Positions 1-8,563 of a stretch of DNA of 64,000 nucleotides are shown here, piece by piece. The translations under genes were made by a program, and so were the position numbers. The notes beneath the pieces were generated by a model that saw only the letters and a program-made list of their open reading frames with translations, was not told where the DNA came from and did not search any database. The stretch lies in the NCBI RefSeq assembly GCF_000243255.1, contig NZ_CM001436.1, forward strand, positions 310,692 to 374,691, read 5' to 3'. The stretch is from Methanoplanus limicola DSM 2279. Lineage in GTDB: Archaea; Halobacteriota; Methanomicrobia; Methanomicrobiales; Methanomicrobiaceae. Each line of letters begins with the position of its first letter. Position 1 is the first letter of the stretch.

Positions 1-2
1 GA

Positions 3-182
3 AACTCAAATATCAGAAATCCGGTTCTGACATCATTTGCTGCGAAAGGGCTTTTACCATACAGGGGTCTTGGCTCCGGAATAAAACGTGCAGTTGAAGA
101 ATGGCCCGACATAGATTTCACTGATGACCGTGAAAACAGCCTCTTTAAAGTGATTATCCACAGGAAGTACAGCCGGGAGTGA
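3..182 (+). CDS. AlbA_2/Schlafen-like transcriptional regulator, C-terminal fragment (cut by window edge)
   Basis: Only the last 59 codons lie in the window. The reading frame enters from the left edge and ends at TGA 180-182. The visible peptide contains NPVLTSFAAKGLLPYRGLGSGIKRA, which resembles the end of the GHKL-like (HATPase_c_4) domain of AlbA_2-type regulators, sometimes labelled RecG-like helicases: a family motif of N-P followed later by a glycine-rich G-x-G-I. Two other members of this family occur in the window at 3659-4885 and 47598-49037. The start and N-terminal DNA-binding domain cannot be seen, so this is a family-level call only. Confidence 0.6.
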   Translation, partial: NSNIRNPVLTSFAAKGLLPYRGLGSGIKRAVEEWPDIDFTDDRENSLFKVIIHRKYSRE

Positions 183-262
183 TAATATCATCTTAATTGC
201 CCAAAACAGGCAGGAAAATTCCGGATAAAACATTTATTACAACATTTGCCGGTGAAACCATC

Positions 263-1075
263 ATGAATATACCACAATATATGATCGACAGAATTAAAGA
301 GGAGCTTTCAGGAAGAAAATTCATATTCTATACTCTTTCCGGTGCACACCTCTACGGCTTTCCATCAAAAGACTCGGATTATGACATCAGGGGCTGCCAT
401 ATCCTAAGCCTAAAAGACATCTGCAGGCTTAAAGAAGAGCGCGATGTTATCGAAAAGATGGACGGTGACTTTGATTTTGTCTCATTTGACATAAAAAAAG
501 AGCTTTTGCTCCTCCTAAAGAACAATTCAAACGTCCTTGAGCACATCTTTGCAAAACCCCTGACAGAAGGGCCTGAATTTAAGGAACTAAGGAGAATTGC
601 GGAAATCTCCTTATCCAAAAAGATATATGAACCCTATCACGGCCTTGCAGTGCACAATTATGAGAAATACATACTCAGAAATTCCGAAGAAAGACAGACA
701 TCTGAAGAACACATTCCAGAGAAGGCAGACAGAAATACAGAAAATGGCAGAAGCCCCACTGTAAAAAAATATCTCTATGTCCTAAGGAGCCAGATGGCCG
801 GAATATATGCCCTTGAAAAGGGAAAAATAGAACCCGACATAACTGTACTAAACTCCTGTCTCAAATTTCCGGTTGTAGACAACCTGATAGCCATAAAAAA
901 ATCCGGCAGTGAAAAAGAACTTCTCTACTCCGCAGAAGAAGCAGAATCCCTAATCTCAAAACTCTGGAAAGAGCTTGACAATGCACTGGAGAATTCACCC
1001 CTCCCAAAAACCCCGCCGGAGGAAGCATACGAAATGGCGGATGAATTCCTGCTTAAATGCCGGGGAGTTATATAG
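263..1075 (+). CDS. Predicted nucleotidyltransferase (COG3541/YcgL-like)
   Basis: Near its N-terminus the protein has the nucleotidyltransferase-fold signature G-A-H-L-Y-G-F followed by S-K-D-S-D-Y-D-I-R-G, with the paired acidic residues expected to bind metal. The rest is helical, as in the COG3541 family, whose substrate is generally unknown. An upstream in-frame TTG at 197 would add 22 residues. I prefer ATG 263 because GGTGA lies about 8-12 bases before it and the conserved region starts soon after. The 5' neighbour is the truncated AlbA_2 regulator and the 3' neighbour is an acylphosphatase-like gene, so no operon partner points to a function. It may be a tRNA- or protein-modifying enzyme or a toxin-antitoxin-like factor; neither is shown. 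Confidence 0.75.
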   Translation: MNIPQYMIDRIKEELSGRKFIFYTLSGAHLYGFPSKDSDYDIRGCHILSLKDICRLKEERDVIEKMDGDFDFVSFDIKKELLLLLKNNSNVLEHIFAKPLTEGPEFKELRRIAEISLSKKIYEPYHGLAVHNYEKYILRNSEERQTSEEHIPEKADRNTENGRSPTVKKYLYVLRSQMAGIYALEKGKIEPDITVLNSCLKFPVVDNLIAIKKSGSEKELLYSAEEAESLISKLWKELDNALENSPLPKTPPEEAYEMADEFLLKCRGVI

Positions 1076-1249
1076 GTTATTGCCGTGTATAATTCCTAAC
1101 TGCCTCAAAACGCCCAAAATTATTCCTAATCTACTCCAAAATATCTCTTCTTCTAATAAGAGGCAGTTTATGTTCCAGTGCATTTACCTGTCATAACAGC
1201 AATCCCTTTCAACGAACAGAATTATCACCCGGAATGCTGATTATCAATT

Positions 1250-1810
1250 ATGAAGAAGGTCACTGCAAAGATAACCGGCAGGGTGTGTGATGTCGGTTAC
1301 AGAAATATCGTGGATGATGCAGCTTACCAAAATAACATACACGGCTATGTAAAATACATTGATTTTCGTCCTGACGGGTGCGTACCTGAAAAAGGTGATC
1401 CGGAATCAGGAATTAAGAAGCAGCCTGAAACCAAGTCTTCACACTATGATGAGAATGCGGAAAATAATCCAGAAAAGCAACATAACAAAATTCCGGCTAA
1501 CAACAGTTACCCACATGCAGTTGAAGTCGTAGCTGAAGGAGAAGAATCAGACCTAAAGAAGTTCTTTGAGGATATAAAAGTCAGAAAAAGACCAGTTTAC
1601 GTTGAAGAAATAACTCAGAAATGGGAGGAATCAGAAGGCGAATACTCATATTTTGAGCTGGTCCGTGAAGATTTCTGTTATGAACTATATGAGGGCTTTA
1701 ACAAAATTGCCATTATGGATGAAAAGATGGACTTCGGGTGGCTTAGGTATAAACGGCTCATTGAAGAAGAATCAGATTTAACATCAGATCAGCCGGACAG
1801 GAGAGCATAA
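1250..1810 (+). CDS. Acylphosphatase-like protein with a large internal insert
   Basis: The first 40 residues match the acylphosphatase fold: K-V-T-A-K-I-T-G-R-V-x-x-V-G-Y-R carries the phosphate-binding loop and catalytic arginine, followed by H-G-Y-V-K. Normal acylphosphatases are about 90 residues long, but this one has 186. A hydrophilic stretch of roughly residues 45-80, rich in E, K, N and P, splits the domain before A-V-E-V-V-A-E-G-E-E-S-D-L-K-K-F, which restores the family pattern. A C-terminal tail follows. The catalytic asparagine usually found in G-W-V-R-N appears replaced by tyrosine, so it may not hydrolyse acyl phosphates. The gene stands alone, with an IS element directly downstream. 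Confidence 0.65.
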   Translation: MKKVTAKITGRVCDVGYRNIVDDAAYQNNIHGYVKYIDFRPDGCVPEKGDPESGIKKQPETKSSHYDENAENNPEKQHNKIPANNSYPHAVEVVAEGEESDLKKFFEDIKVRKRPVYVEEITQKWEESEGEYSYFELVREDFCYELYEGFNKIAIMDEKMDFGWLRYKRLIEEESDLTSDQPDRRA

Positions 1811-1844
1811 AAGAAGATGAATAGTTTTTGCACAACGTATATAT

Positions 1845-3305
1845 TCAGTGTTGTGAAGGATGAATCAAATTAAGCAAATCTTCAATTAAATCTGCACCAT
1901 TGTTCTGACTGGTAAAAAGTACAGATGCAAGTATTTCTAATGTCCGAGAACCTTCTGGTGATCTCGTTCCTCCGGAAATTTTCCTTTTTACAGTCATTGG
2001 CCTAACAGCTCTTTCAGCTTTATTGTTAGTACTCTCTACTTTCGGATTAATCACAAACTGAAATAATTTTTCCTTAACTCTCTTTAAACTCTCCCCAAAT
2101 TTCCTGCATTTTAAATTTTTATAAGGTCGGTCTAATTTATCCTGCAATTCTGAGATTAAATTTTCAACATCCTCCGGGCGGCCTTTTCCCTCGAATGATT
2201 TTGCTTTAGCATGGATGTACTTCATTGTTTCATGGATATGTTTGCCCTCTTCACCATAAAGTTTTGAAAGATCTTTAGAATCTACAAGAAGATGAAACCA
2301 GCAAATCTGTTGTGCTCTGTTTCCGGTTTTTCTTGCCAATGTATTATACGCAGAGAATCGGTCATGAACATCTATTCCTTTTGGGTTTTCTCCAAGAATA
2401 GAAAGTGGTTCCTTGTGACTGCGGGTTTTTGCAATCATGTATAGTGCTACACCTTCCGCAACAAAAACCCACAACCATTTGTTAATTCCACTCTCTCTCC
2501 AGGAAGTTTCATCCATGTATCTGACATCGGCTTCTCTGACCATCTCTTTGAGAACCTCATAATATTCAGAGAATTCCTTTGCAATCAATTCACCCATTTT
2601 TTTGACTTCACCAGTGCTGATTTTTAAACCGGTAAAGTTCTTAAATATTTTAGGTATTCCAACTGCAGTACCTTTCATTACAACATCCATCCAGACCGCA
2701 GTAAGCATAGCCCTTAAACCTATCCTTGCGTTTGGAAGAGCATCTAAAACTTCTCCTTCAACCATTTTTTTACATTTTGAGCAATATCTCCGAGGGATAT
2801 GATACATTGTAACAATTGGTTTAACTATGGGGATATCCTCAACAATTCTTGTCCTTTCTTCCTGCACTTTGCTCAATTTGGTATTGCCGCAGTAAGGGCA
2901 TTCAGCCACATCAATTGTCTTATGTATGTCAACCTTCTCCGGTTTTGGCCTAAAATTACCCTTATGTCCAGGTTGTGCCCCTCTCTTCTTTTTCTTCTCT
3001 GTTTTATTATTATCTGGATCCTTGGAATCTTTAGTTGTGCTTTTTTTTGACTCTTTTTTTATGGCATATGGTTTGCCACCTTTTTCTCCTGTAGTTGGTG
3101 GATGCCTGAATTTGTACTCATTGAATTCTTTTTTCAGCTTTTCATTTTCGTAGAGTAACTCTATGTTGGTGGAATTAGCCTGACTCAATTTTTTATTCAA
3201 CTTCTCGTTTTCGACCTTCAGTTGAATAATATCATGAGATAATTTGGCTATTTCTTTCTTGTACCTGTATGTTTTGTTGTAATTACGGATACTTTCGCAA
3301 TTCAT
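1845..3305 (-). CDS. IS66 family transposase
   Basis: This 486-residue protein catalyses cut-and-paste movement of its element. A leucine-heptad coiled coil covers about residues 15-65. A lysine-rich linker follows with K-K-R-G-A-Q-P-G-H-K-G, a hallmark of IS66 TnpC proteins. A zinc finger has C-P-Y-C and later C-S-K-C. The catalytic acidic residues appear in Y-M-D-E-T-S-W, V-H-D-R-F-S-A-Y and the N-N-K-A-E-R-A-V-R motif near the C-terminus. Length is normal for the family and no frameshift is visible, so it may be active. The upstream DUF2080 gene ends six bases before this start. TnpA/TnpB accessory genes of classical IS66 are absent, as in many archaeal relatives. Confidence 0.93.
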   Translation of the reverse strand: MNCESIRNYNKTYRYKKEIAKLSHDIIQLKVENEKLNKKLSQANSTNIELLYENEKLKKEFNEYKFRHPPTTGEKGGKPYAIKKESKKSTTKDSKDPDNNKTEKKKKRGAQPGHKGNFRPKPEKVDIHKTIDVAECPYCGNTKLSKVQEERTRIVEDIPIVKPIVTMYHIPRRYCSKCKKMVEGEVLDALPNARIGLRAMLTAVWMDVVMKGTAVGIPKIFKNFTGLKISTGEVKKMGELIAKEFSEYYEVLKEMVREADVRYMDETSWRESGINKWLWVFVAEGVALYMIAKTRSHKEPLSILGENPKGIDVHDRFSAYNTLARKTGNRAQQICWFHLLVDSKDLSKLYGEEGKHIHETMKYIHAKAKSFEGKGRPEDVENLISELQDKLDRPYKNLKCRKFGESLKRVKEKLFQFVINPKVESTNNKAERAVRPMTVKRKISGGTRSPEGSRTLEILASVLFTSQNNGADLIEDLLNLIHPSQH

Positions 3306-3311
3306 CTGATA

Positions 3312-3476
3312 TCAGTCTTCAGGCCCTACAATTACAAGATAGACTTTCTTTCCAAGGTGTTCCTTTGGACAATCAACCTTCGCACTTGTTCCAAAGGGTG
3401 TAACTTTTCGAATGTAGAACCCCTCAATGTTTTTGACATTAAGTTCAGTTTCTGCAACAATTGGTACTTTTTTCAC
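3312..3476 (-). CDS. DUF2080 family transposon-associated protein
   Basis: A 54-residue ORF begins with GTG at 3476 and ends with TGA at 3312. It encodes K-K-V-P-I-V-A-E-T-E-L and then F-Y-I-R-K-V-T-P-F-G-T-S-A-K-V, followed by P-K-E-H-L-G-K-K-V-Y-L-V. This is the pattern of DUF2080, a short beta-rich protein that travels with archaeal IS elements. It lies immediately upstream of the transposase in the same orientation and is probably co-transcribed. Its role in transposition is unknown; regulation of transposase or DNA-end binding is speculation. Confidence 0.75.
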   Translation of the reverse strand: MKKVPIVAETELNVKNIEGFYIRKVTPFGTSAKVDCPKEHLGKKVYLVIVGPED

Positions 3477-3658
3477 AGATATCTATTAGATATCTAAAGT
3501 ATATATAACTTACGATTTGAATCAAAATAGCGATATTTCCAGAAAAGTGATTCAAAAAAATGGGAAATTAGGATATTGCTTCAGAAGACTGAACATTTAC
3601 TGCACAACAAAATAAATCCCATAATAATAAGACAACATAACGCCAACAAAAGATAATC

Positions 3659-4885
3659 ATGCTGTCTGGAGAACTTCTGGAGATAATAAAAAACGGAGAA
3701 AATTCCGGAGTGGAATTTAAGCGTGATGATGTAAGGCCGGAATCACTTGCAAAAGAGATAGCAGCCATGGCAAATTTTCAGGGCGGCCATGTAATTCTCG
3801 GAGTTGAGGACGACGGCAGTATTTCCGGGCTTAAAAGAGGAGATACCGAAGAGTGGGTTATGAATGTAATAAGCCATAAGGTCCACCCGGTAATCCTTCC
3901 CTACTACGAGGAAATCACAGTCAATGGCAAAAGAGTGGCAGTCATTACGTTTCCCCCCGGAATTTCAAAGCCTTATGTTGTCCGTGAAGGTGGGAATGAG
4001 AAGATATTCATCCGTGTCGGCTCAACGTCACGTCCTGCAACAAGAGAGCAGCAGATGCGTCTGTTTGAACTCGGAGGAATACTTCATACGGAGACAATGC
4101 CTGTACCCGGCACTGATATGTCCTGCCTTGATCAGGTCCGTATCGTGAACTACCTAAAAGAGATCATCCATGATCCTGATATTCCACAGACAGAAGAAGA
4201 ATGGCATTCAAGACTCCTTGGTCTTGGATTTCTGACCGAAGCATCCGGCAGCATATACTGTACAATTGCAGGCCTTGTTCTATTTGGTAAAACACCAAGA
4301 AAATATCTTAAACAGGCAGGGATTAGGGTCTTTGCCTTTAAAGGGAGAGATAAGGAATATGATGCACTGATGGATGATATTCTTGATGGCCCTCTTGTCG
4401 GCAGGTTTGATTTTGATGACTCCGGAAAAACACTCCTTGACCGTGGACTGATTGAACGGTTTACAGAAGCCATAAAACCATTCATATCAAAAGAAGAACC
4501 CGGAATTGATGAAAATTTCCGGAGGACAAAACAATGGCTCTGGCCATATGATGCTATACGTGAAGTTGTAATTAATGCACTTGCACACCGTGACTGGACA
4601 CGCTTTGTAGAAATTGAGGTTGGGATATATTCAGACAGATTTGAACTGATAAGCCCCGGAAGCCTTCCCAATTCAATGACAATAGAGAAGATGATCGCAG
4701 GTCAGAGGTCCCCGCGAAACACCATAATTGTGGAAGTTTTAAGAGATTACGGCTATGTAGACTACCGTGGTATGGGTATCAGGACAAAGGTAATCCCGCT
4801 TATGAAAAAGATAAACGGAACTAAGCCTCTCTTTGAGAACACTGAGGATTACTTAAAGACAATATTATACAGAAAAGAAGAGTGA
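3659..4885 (+). CDS. AlbA_2 (Schlafen-like) DNA-binding domain regulator
   Basis: The N-terminal region of this 408-residue protein is an AlbA_2 domain (about residues 14-130): G-V-E-F-K-R-D, A-A-M-A-N-F-Q-G-G-H-V-I-L-G-V-E-D-D-G, then F-I-R-V-G-S-T-S-R-P-A. The C-terminal half has the HATPase_c_4-like features E-V-V-I-N-A-L-A-H-R-D-W and S-P-G-S-L-P-N, ending near Y-R-G-M-G-I. Such proteins are often mis-named ATP-dependent helicases. They are predicted nucleic-acid-binding regulators, with no known target here. It is monocistronic and starts just downstream of the IS66 element. The neighbouring minus-strand gene on the right ends convergently. Confidence 0.85.
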   Translation: MLSGELLEIIKNGENSGVEFKRDDVRPESLAKEIAAMANFQGGHVILGVEDDGSISGLKRGDTEEWVMNVISHKVHPVILPYYEEITVNGKRVAVITFPPGISKPYVVREGGNEKIFIRVGSTSRPATREQQMRLFELGGILHTETMPVPGTDMSCLDQVRIVNYLKEIIHDPDIPQTEEEWHSRLLGLGFLTEASGSIYCTIAGLVLFGKTPRKYLKQAGIRVFAFKGRDKEYDALMDDILDGPLVGRFDFDDSGKTLLDRGLIERFTEAIKPFISKEEPGIDENFRRTKQWLWPYDAIREVVINALAHRDWTRFVEIEVGIYSDRFELISPGSLPNSMTIEKMIAGQRSPRNTIIVEVLRDYGYVDYRGMGIRTKVIPLMKKINGTKPLFENTEDYLKTILYRKEE

Positions 4886-4938
4886 AGGAGTAACAGAAAG
4901 GATTTCAAATCCGGAATTATTCGTACTCTGTAAATCCT

Positions 4939-5325
4939 TCACTCATCCGGAATTTCATCTTCTTCAGTATGCTGACTGATTACAGCATCTATCTTTTCAG
5001 CAATATCATCGTCCGGACTACACCATCCAAAGTGGGGGCATCTGATGCAGTCAGGAGATACTCTTTTCGGGCAGCCGTCAGGATATGGTTCAGGCACTGC
5101 ACCAGGGTCATAGTCTTTATTCGGGACTTCCTCAAAAGAATCCAATAGATCATCATCTCCGGAAGAAAAGTTGTCCTTAAGTCTGTACATATGAGGATCC
5201 TTACAGGACGAGTACCGGAGATTGAGCATACAGTAACCCTCCACAACAATATACGACCAGATTTTTACTGAAGGGTAATCGTCATCATCGGAGTTGTCGC
5301 CATTGTTTTCACCCGGAGAATTCAT
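4939..5325 (-). CDS. Hypothetical acidic protein with a cysteine cluster
   Basis: I do not recognise this 128-residue protein. It is strongly acidic, with runs of D and E, and has a C-terminal cluster C-P-K-R-V-S-P-D-C-I-R-C-P-H-F-G-W-C that could bind a metal or an Fe-S cluster. Two further cysteines (Y-C-M-L and S-C-K-D) lie in the first half. The frame overlaps a shorter ORF on the same strand, but composition and the cysteine pattern favour this frame. It sits between two unrelated genes that read toward and away from it. Function unknown. Confidence 0.5.
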   Translation of the reverse strand: MNSPGENNGDNSDDDDYPSVKIWSYIVVEGYCMLNLRYSSCKDPHMYRLKDNFSSGDDDLLDSFEEVPNKDYDPGAVPEPYPDGCPKRVSPDCIRCPHFGWCSPDDDIAEKIDAVISQHTEEDEIPDE

Positions 5326-5448
5326 ATCTTATTTTTATCCGGCAGATTCAATTCCTTTGTGGTTGGGAAATGTGGTCCGGAAATGAGGTAGGGAAATGCA
5401 GCAAATCAGACAATCAGGTCACAATGTTCAGTTGAACCGTTATCTGCA

Positions 5449-6981
5449 TCAGCCATAATTTTCAGTCATTTCAAATATGTCATAAAATAAATATCCTTCA
5501 TCTTCAAGTAATCTCCTGTCAGACACATCCATGCCTTTTGCCACAATTCCGGATATATACCCTCTTTTTATTGCTGCCTCTGAAATTCCGGGAGTGAAAT
5601 CCCCGGAAACTTTCGCAACCAAATCTCCGGAAACGACATTTCCGGACTTTTCCAAAGTGAGAAAATCACCGGCAGAACCAAAGAATTCAGGGATAAGGCT
5701 TATCTTATTGTCAAGCCTTTTAAGGACCGACAGAGCATCTTCTGCTGTCATATCCCTGCTCTTAACTTCAACCGCAACCGGAATCTCAGATCTCCCAATT
5801 GCAATGAAATCAATCTCATCACCTCTTCTGTTCCACCAGCCACCCATTTTCTCATACTGCCCGGAGAAGCGGTTTAAAAGAAGTGTTCCGGCAAGATCTT
5901 CAAACATAAGTCCGGAATAGGGCTGCCATTCCTTATGTACAAGGCTTTCTATGGTGCCTTTATTCCCATCTCTCATAAATATGCTCAGATTGGGATATAT
6001 GAAATATGCATAAAATCTGAAAAAATTATCTTTCAGTACATATCTGCCTTTTTTAGAGCGGTTTGGATCATCAGTAGCCGGAATTCTGTACTCAACAATG
6101 CCTAAGAGATTTATCAGATTATGCAGATATACAGTAAGAGAACCGGGCGCTATATGTGTCATATCAGCAATCTCTTTCTGTGTTGACCTTCCCCTGGCAA
6201 GTGCAGATATAATTTCATAATATGTCGGATGAAGACGGCCGAATTCCTCAACAAGCACATCCTTAACCTCGTTCTTTAATGGTCCGAATTCATCAAATAC
6301 AAGATTTTTAAGTGCTGAATCAAAATCAGTGCAGCCATATTTTTCAGCCAGCCTGTAATAATATATCATCCCGCCAAAGAGAAGATACAGCTTTAACTTC
6401 TCTTCTCTTTTAATTATCCCGATTTCATCAAGATAATTCCAGATCTCTTTTGGAGTAAAAGGCTTAATGGTCAGAATGTTATCTGCACGCTTAAAAAGCG
6501 GTGCACCTCCGTCAATAAATATCTTATTCATCATACCGACTGAAGATCCGGAGGCGATAATATAAAGCCGGGATGATTCTCCCATCATATCCCATTTATT
6601 CTGCAATTGCGTTATAAAAGCAGGATAAATATCATAAAATCTCTGGAACTCATCAAAGACAACAATCAGGTCCTCACCATAGGAAAAAAGAAAATCAAGA
6701 AGATCCTCCGGCGAGTTAATTTTTACATAACCGGGAAGATCAAGAGTATCGCTGATCTGGTGATAAAAATCCTGAATAAGAATATCGATGGTTTTGTTGT
6801 TGTCAACAAAGAAATACAGGGATTTTTTATCTTTAATAAATTCCCTGATTATTGAAGTCTTCCCTACCCGCCTTCTGCCGTTAATGACAACCATGCCGGG
6901 AAGTTTATCATATAATTTCTGCAGAAGTTTCAGCTCTTTTTCTCTGCCGTAAAAAATCACAATGATTATATTTACAATCAT
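5449..6981 (-). CDS. Archaeal P-loop ATPase with C-terminal DUF234 domain
   Basis: This 510-residue protein belongs to the archaeal STAND-like ATPase group. F-Y-G-R-E-K-E-L is followed by the Walker A motif G-R-R-R-V-G-K-T-S (about residues 36-44), the Walker B L-I-V-V-F-D-E-F-Q, and a sensor-like I-I-A-S-G-S-S. A winged-helix region follows near residues 255-300. The C-terminal DUF234 part contains G-D-E-I-D-F-I-A and V-A-V-E-V-K-S, resembling a PD-(D/E)xK nuclease core. The family often lies in mobile or defence regions. An alternative GTG start at 6960 would place M-I-F-Y-G-R-E at the N-terminus, as in relatives. An AATGATT/AATCATT inverted repeat covers the upstream start. Single gene. 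Confidence 0.85.
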   Translation of the reverse strand: MIVNIIIVIFYGREKELKLLQKLYDKLPGMVVINGRRRVGKTSIIREFIKDKKSLYFFVDNNKTIDILIQDFYHQISDTLDLPGYVKINSPEDLLDFLFSYGEDLIVVFDEFQRFYDIYPAFITQLQNKWDMMGESSRLYIIASGSSVGMMNKIFIDGGAPLFKRADNILTIKPFTPKEIWNYLDEIGIIKREEKLKLYLLFGGMIYYYRLAEKYGCTDFDSALKNLVFDEFGPLKNEVKDVLVEEFGRLHPTYYEIISALARGRSTQKEIADMTHIAPGSLTVYLHNLINLLGIVEYRIPATDDPNRSKKGRYVLKDNFFRFYAYFIYPNLSIFMRDGNKGTIESLVHKEWQPYSGLMFEDLAGTLLLNRFSGQYEKMGGWWNRRGDEIDFIAIGRSEIPVAVEVKSRDMTAEDALSVLKRLDNKISLIPEFFGSAGDFLTLEKSGNVVSGDLVAKVSGDFTPGISEAAIKRGYISGIVAKGMDVSDRRLLEDEGYLFYDIFEMTENYG

Positions 6982-6982
6982 T
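6961..6982. promoter_or_regulatory. Inverted repeat over the ATPase start codon
   Basis: AATGATT at 6961-6967 and AATCATT at 6976-6982 form perfect 7-base arms with an 8-base spacer. They overlap the first possible start (ATG 6981) and lie just before the alternative GTG start (6960) of the DUF234-type ATPase. The position suits an operator that would block transcription or translation, but an AT-rich palindrome can also arise by chance. Confidence 0.35.
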
Positions 6983-7174
6983 ATAGATATAATTATTTTT
7001 CTGCATATGATACTCCCAATCCGTCAGTTAAAAATATGAGCGAAAAAATTCCGAATAACACAGTCAGAGATGAACAGGACAAACATCAGTATAAATCGAA
7101 GTGTAAGTTATCATCTGCTTTTAAAGAGGTTACAATATTCTTCATTTGTCATTCCGGCCATTTTGATTATCCTT

Positions 7175-7333
7175 TTAAGTTAACCTTGATCTGAGACAGC
7201 CGATAATCGCCTCATTAAGATTTTCAATGGCTTCATCCGGAGTGTCTCCTTCAGTAATGCAGCCAGGGAGAGTGGGACATTCAGCAATATATCCTCCTTC
7301 TTCATCCTTTTCGATAACAACATTAAATTTCAT
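7175..7333 (-). CDS. HicB-like antitoxin domain protein (orphan)
   Basis: This 52-residue ORF reads M-K-F-N-V-V-I-E-K-D-E-E-G-G-Y-I-A-E-C-P-T-L-P-G-C, then T-P-D-E-A-I-E-N-L-N-E-A-I. This is the RNase H-like HicB fold, with the typical G-Y-x-A-x-C-P-x-L-P-G-C signature. No HicA-like toxin ORF is visible on either side, so it may be an orphan. A TATA-like stretch (ATATGATATA, 7355-7364) lies about 26 bases before the start, suggesting a leaderless transcript. A second short HicB-like gene occurs at 11611-11784. Confidence 0.75.
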   Translation of the reverse strand: MKFNVVIEKDEEGGYIAECPTLPGCITEGDTPDEAIENLNEAIIGCLRSRLT

Positions 7334-7354
7334 CTGAATAGACTATCCTAGTTA

Positions 7355-7364
7355 ATATGATATA
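7355..7364 (-). promoter_or_regulatory. TATA-box-like element for the orphan HicB gene
   Basis: The AT-only stretch centred near 7359 lies about 26 bases upstream of ATG 7333. This fits archaeal TBP placement for a transcript beginning at or very near the start codon. No ribosome binding site is seen between. Confidence 0.4.
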
Positions 7365-7444
7365 TATTTATGTGTGTTACTGGTCGTTGTTTTAGCATAC
7401 CCTAAGCAGAAATAAAGCAATTTCCGGCAAAAAAAAGAAAAAAT

Positions 7445-8563
7445 TCAGTCCTTAAGGCAGATCTCAATAATCCTCTCAGAAGTCCTGCCATCACCGAAAG
7501 GATTCTGCCATAGTTTATTATCCGGACTTTCAGGCTTAGCTGAATCATCCGTCTTCCTATAGTCCATAAAATTAATCATCCTGTCAGCCGCTTTTTGGAT
7601 CTCCGCACTCTCAGTTCCGGCCAGAACATTCCCGCCACACTCAACAGTCTCCGGCCTCTCGGTATTATCCCTGAGTGTCACACACGGCACTCCAAGAATA
7701 CATGACTCCTCCTGAAGACCACCTGAATCAGTCAGAATAAGCCTGGCATGTGCCTCAAGCTGAAGAAAGTCAAGATAACCTGCCGGTTTGATAATCCTGA
7801 TATTACCCGGACTTATCCCAAACTCCTTCATCATCTTCTCAGTTCTTGGGTGCATCGGGAAGATTACAGGCAGGCGATATTTTTCAGATACAGCATTTAT
7901 GCCATTAATAATACCGGACAGCCTGACCCTATCATCCACATTCTCAGCACGGTGTGCAGTTACAAGCAGATATTTTCCAGACTTAAGTCCAAGAGTATTC
8001 ATAATCTCAGACTTCTCATTTGAAATCTCACGGTTCTGGTACACAGCATCAACGACTGTATTTCCGGTGACGAAAACCTTCTCCCCCGGAATTCCTTCTA
8101 AAATAAGGTTCTTCTCAGATTCTCCGGTCGGTGCAAAGAGATAATCCGAGATGTGATCTGCAACCACCCGGTTGATCTCCTCAGGCATCCTCCGGTCAAA
8201 ACTCCGAAGGCCCGCTTCCACATGCCCGACTTTGATATGAAGCTTTGAAGCCGCAAGGGCACCTGCCATGACAGTATTTGTATCTCCCTGAACAAGAACC
8301 ACGTCAGGCTGCTCAGCCATTAAGACATTTTCAATGCCAGTGAGAATCTTTGCAGTCTGCTCCCCCTGCGTCCCCGATCCGACATCAAGGTTATATTCCG
8401 GTTCAGGCAGATTCAGATCATTAAAAAAAGCCCTGTCCATCTCAAATGAGTAGTGCTGACCGGAATGTATGACAAAATAATCAAGTCCCCTCTTCTCACA
8501 CTCCCTAATCAGAGGTGACATCTTAATAATCTCCGGTCTTGTCCCAAGAATAATGCAAATCAT
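7445..8563 (-). CDS. wecB: UDP-N-acetylglucosamine 2-epimerase (non-hydrolysing)
   Basis: This enzyme interconverts UDP-GlcNAc and UDP-ManNAc, feeding N-acetylmannosamine-derived sugars into surface glycans. The 372-residue length is normal. Diagnostic motifs are I-L-G-T-R-P-E-I-I-K at the N-terminus, H-S-G-Q-H-Y, V-Q-G-D-T-N-T-V, H-V-E-A-G-L-R, P-E-E-I-N-R, T-A-H-R-A-E-N-V and T-D-S-G-G-L-Q-E-E. A TATA-like AATATAAA (8584-8591 on the plus strand) is about 25 bases upstream, fitting a leaderless mRNA. No other glycan genes adjoin it. Confidence 0.95.
   Translation of the reverse strand: MICIILGTRPEIIKMSPLIRECEKRGLDYFVIHSGQHYSFEMDRAFFNDLNLPEPEYNLDVGSGTQGEQTAKILTGIENVLMAEQPDVVLVQGDTNTVMAGALAASKLHIKVGHVEAGLRSFDRRMPEEINRVVADHISDYLFAPTGESEKNLILEGIPGEKVFVTGNTVVDAVYQNREISNEKSEIMNTLGLKSGKYLLVTAHRAENVDDRVRLSGIINGINAVSEKYRLPVIFPMHPRTEKMMKEFGISPGNIRIIKPAGYLDFLQLEAHARLILTDSGGLQEESCILGVPCVTLRDNTERPETVECGGNVLAGTESAEIQKAADRMINFMDYRKTDDSAKPESPDNKLWQNPFGDGRTSERIIEICLKD

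Larger units (their letters stand above)
1828..3516 (-). mobile_element. IS66-type insertion sequence (approximate limits)
   Basis: This unit contains the transposase at 1845-3305 and the small DUF2080 gene at 3312-3476, both on the minus strand. Both ends carry a similar AT-rich stretch: ACGTATATATTC near 1838 at the left, and GTATATATAACTTACGAT near 3500-3517 at the right. Read as reverse complements they share TATATAT with partly matching flanks, so these may be the imperfect terminal inverted repeats. TGAAT occurs just outside both ends, but I could not define a clean 8-base target duplication as expected for IS66. The limits are therefore approximate. Both genes appear intact. Confidence 0.6.

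Noticed and set aside
1838-3517. Exact terminal inverted repeats and 8-base target duplication of the IS66 element
   Set aside because: I only found weak similarity (TATATAT core) and a TGAAT match outside; not clean enough to state exact ends.
7036-7194. 52-codon plus-strand frame after the ATPase
   Set aside because: It overlaps the HicB-like gene antisense, has no ribosome binding site and no recognisable sequence pattern.
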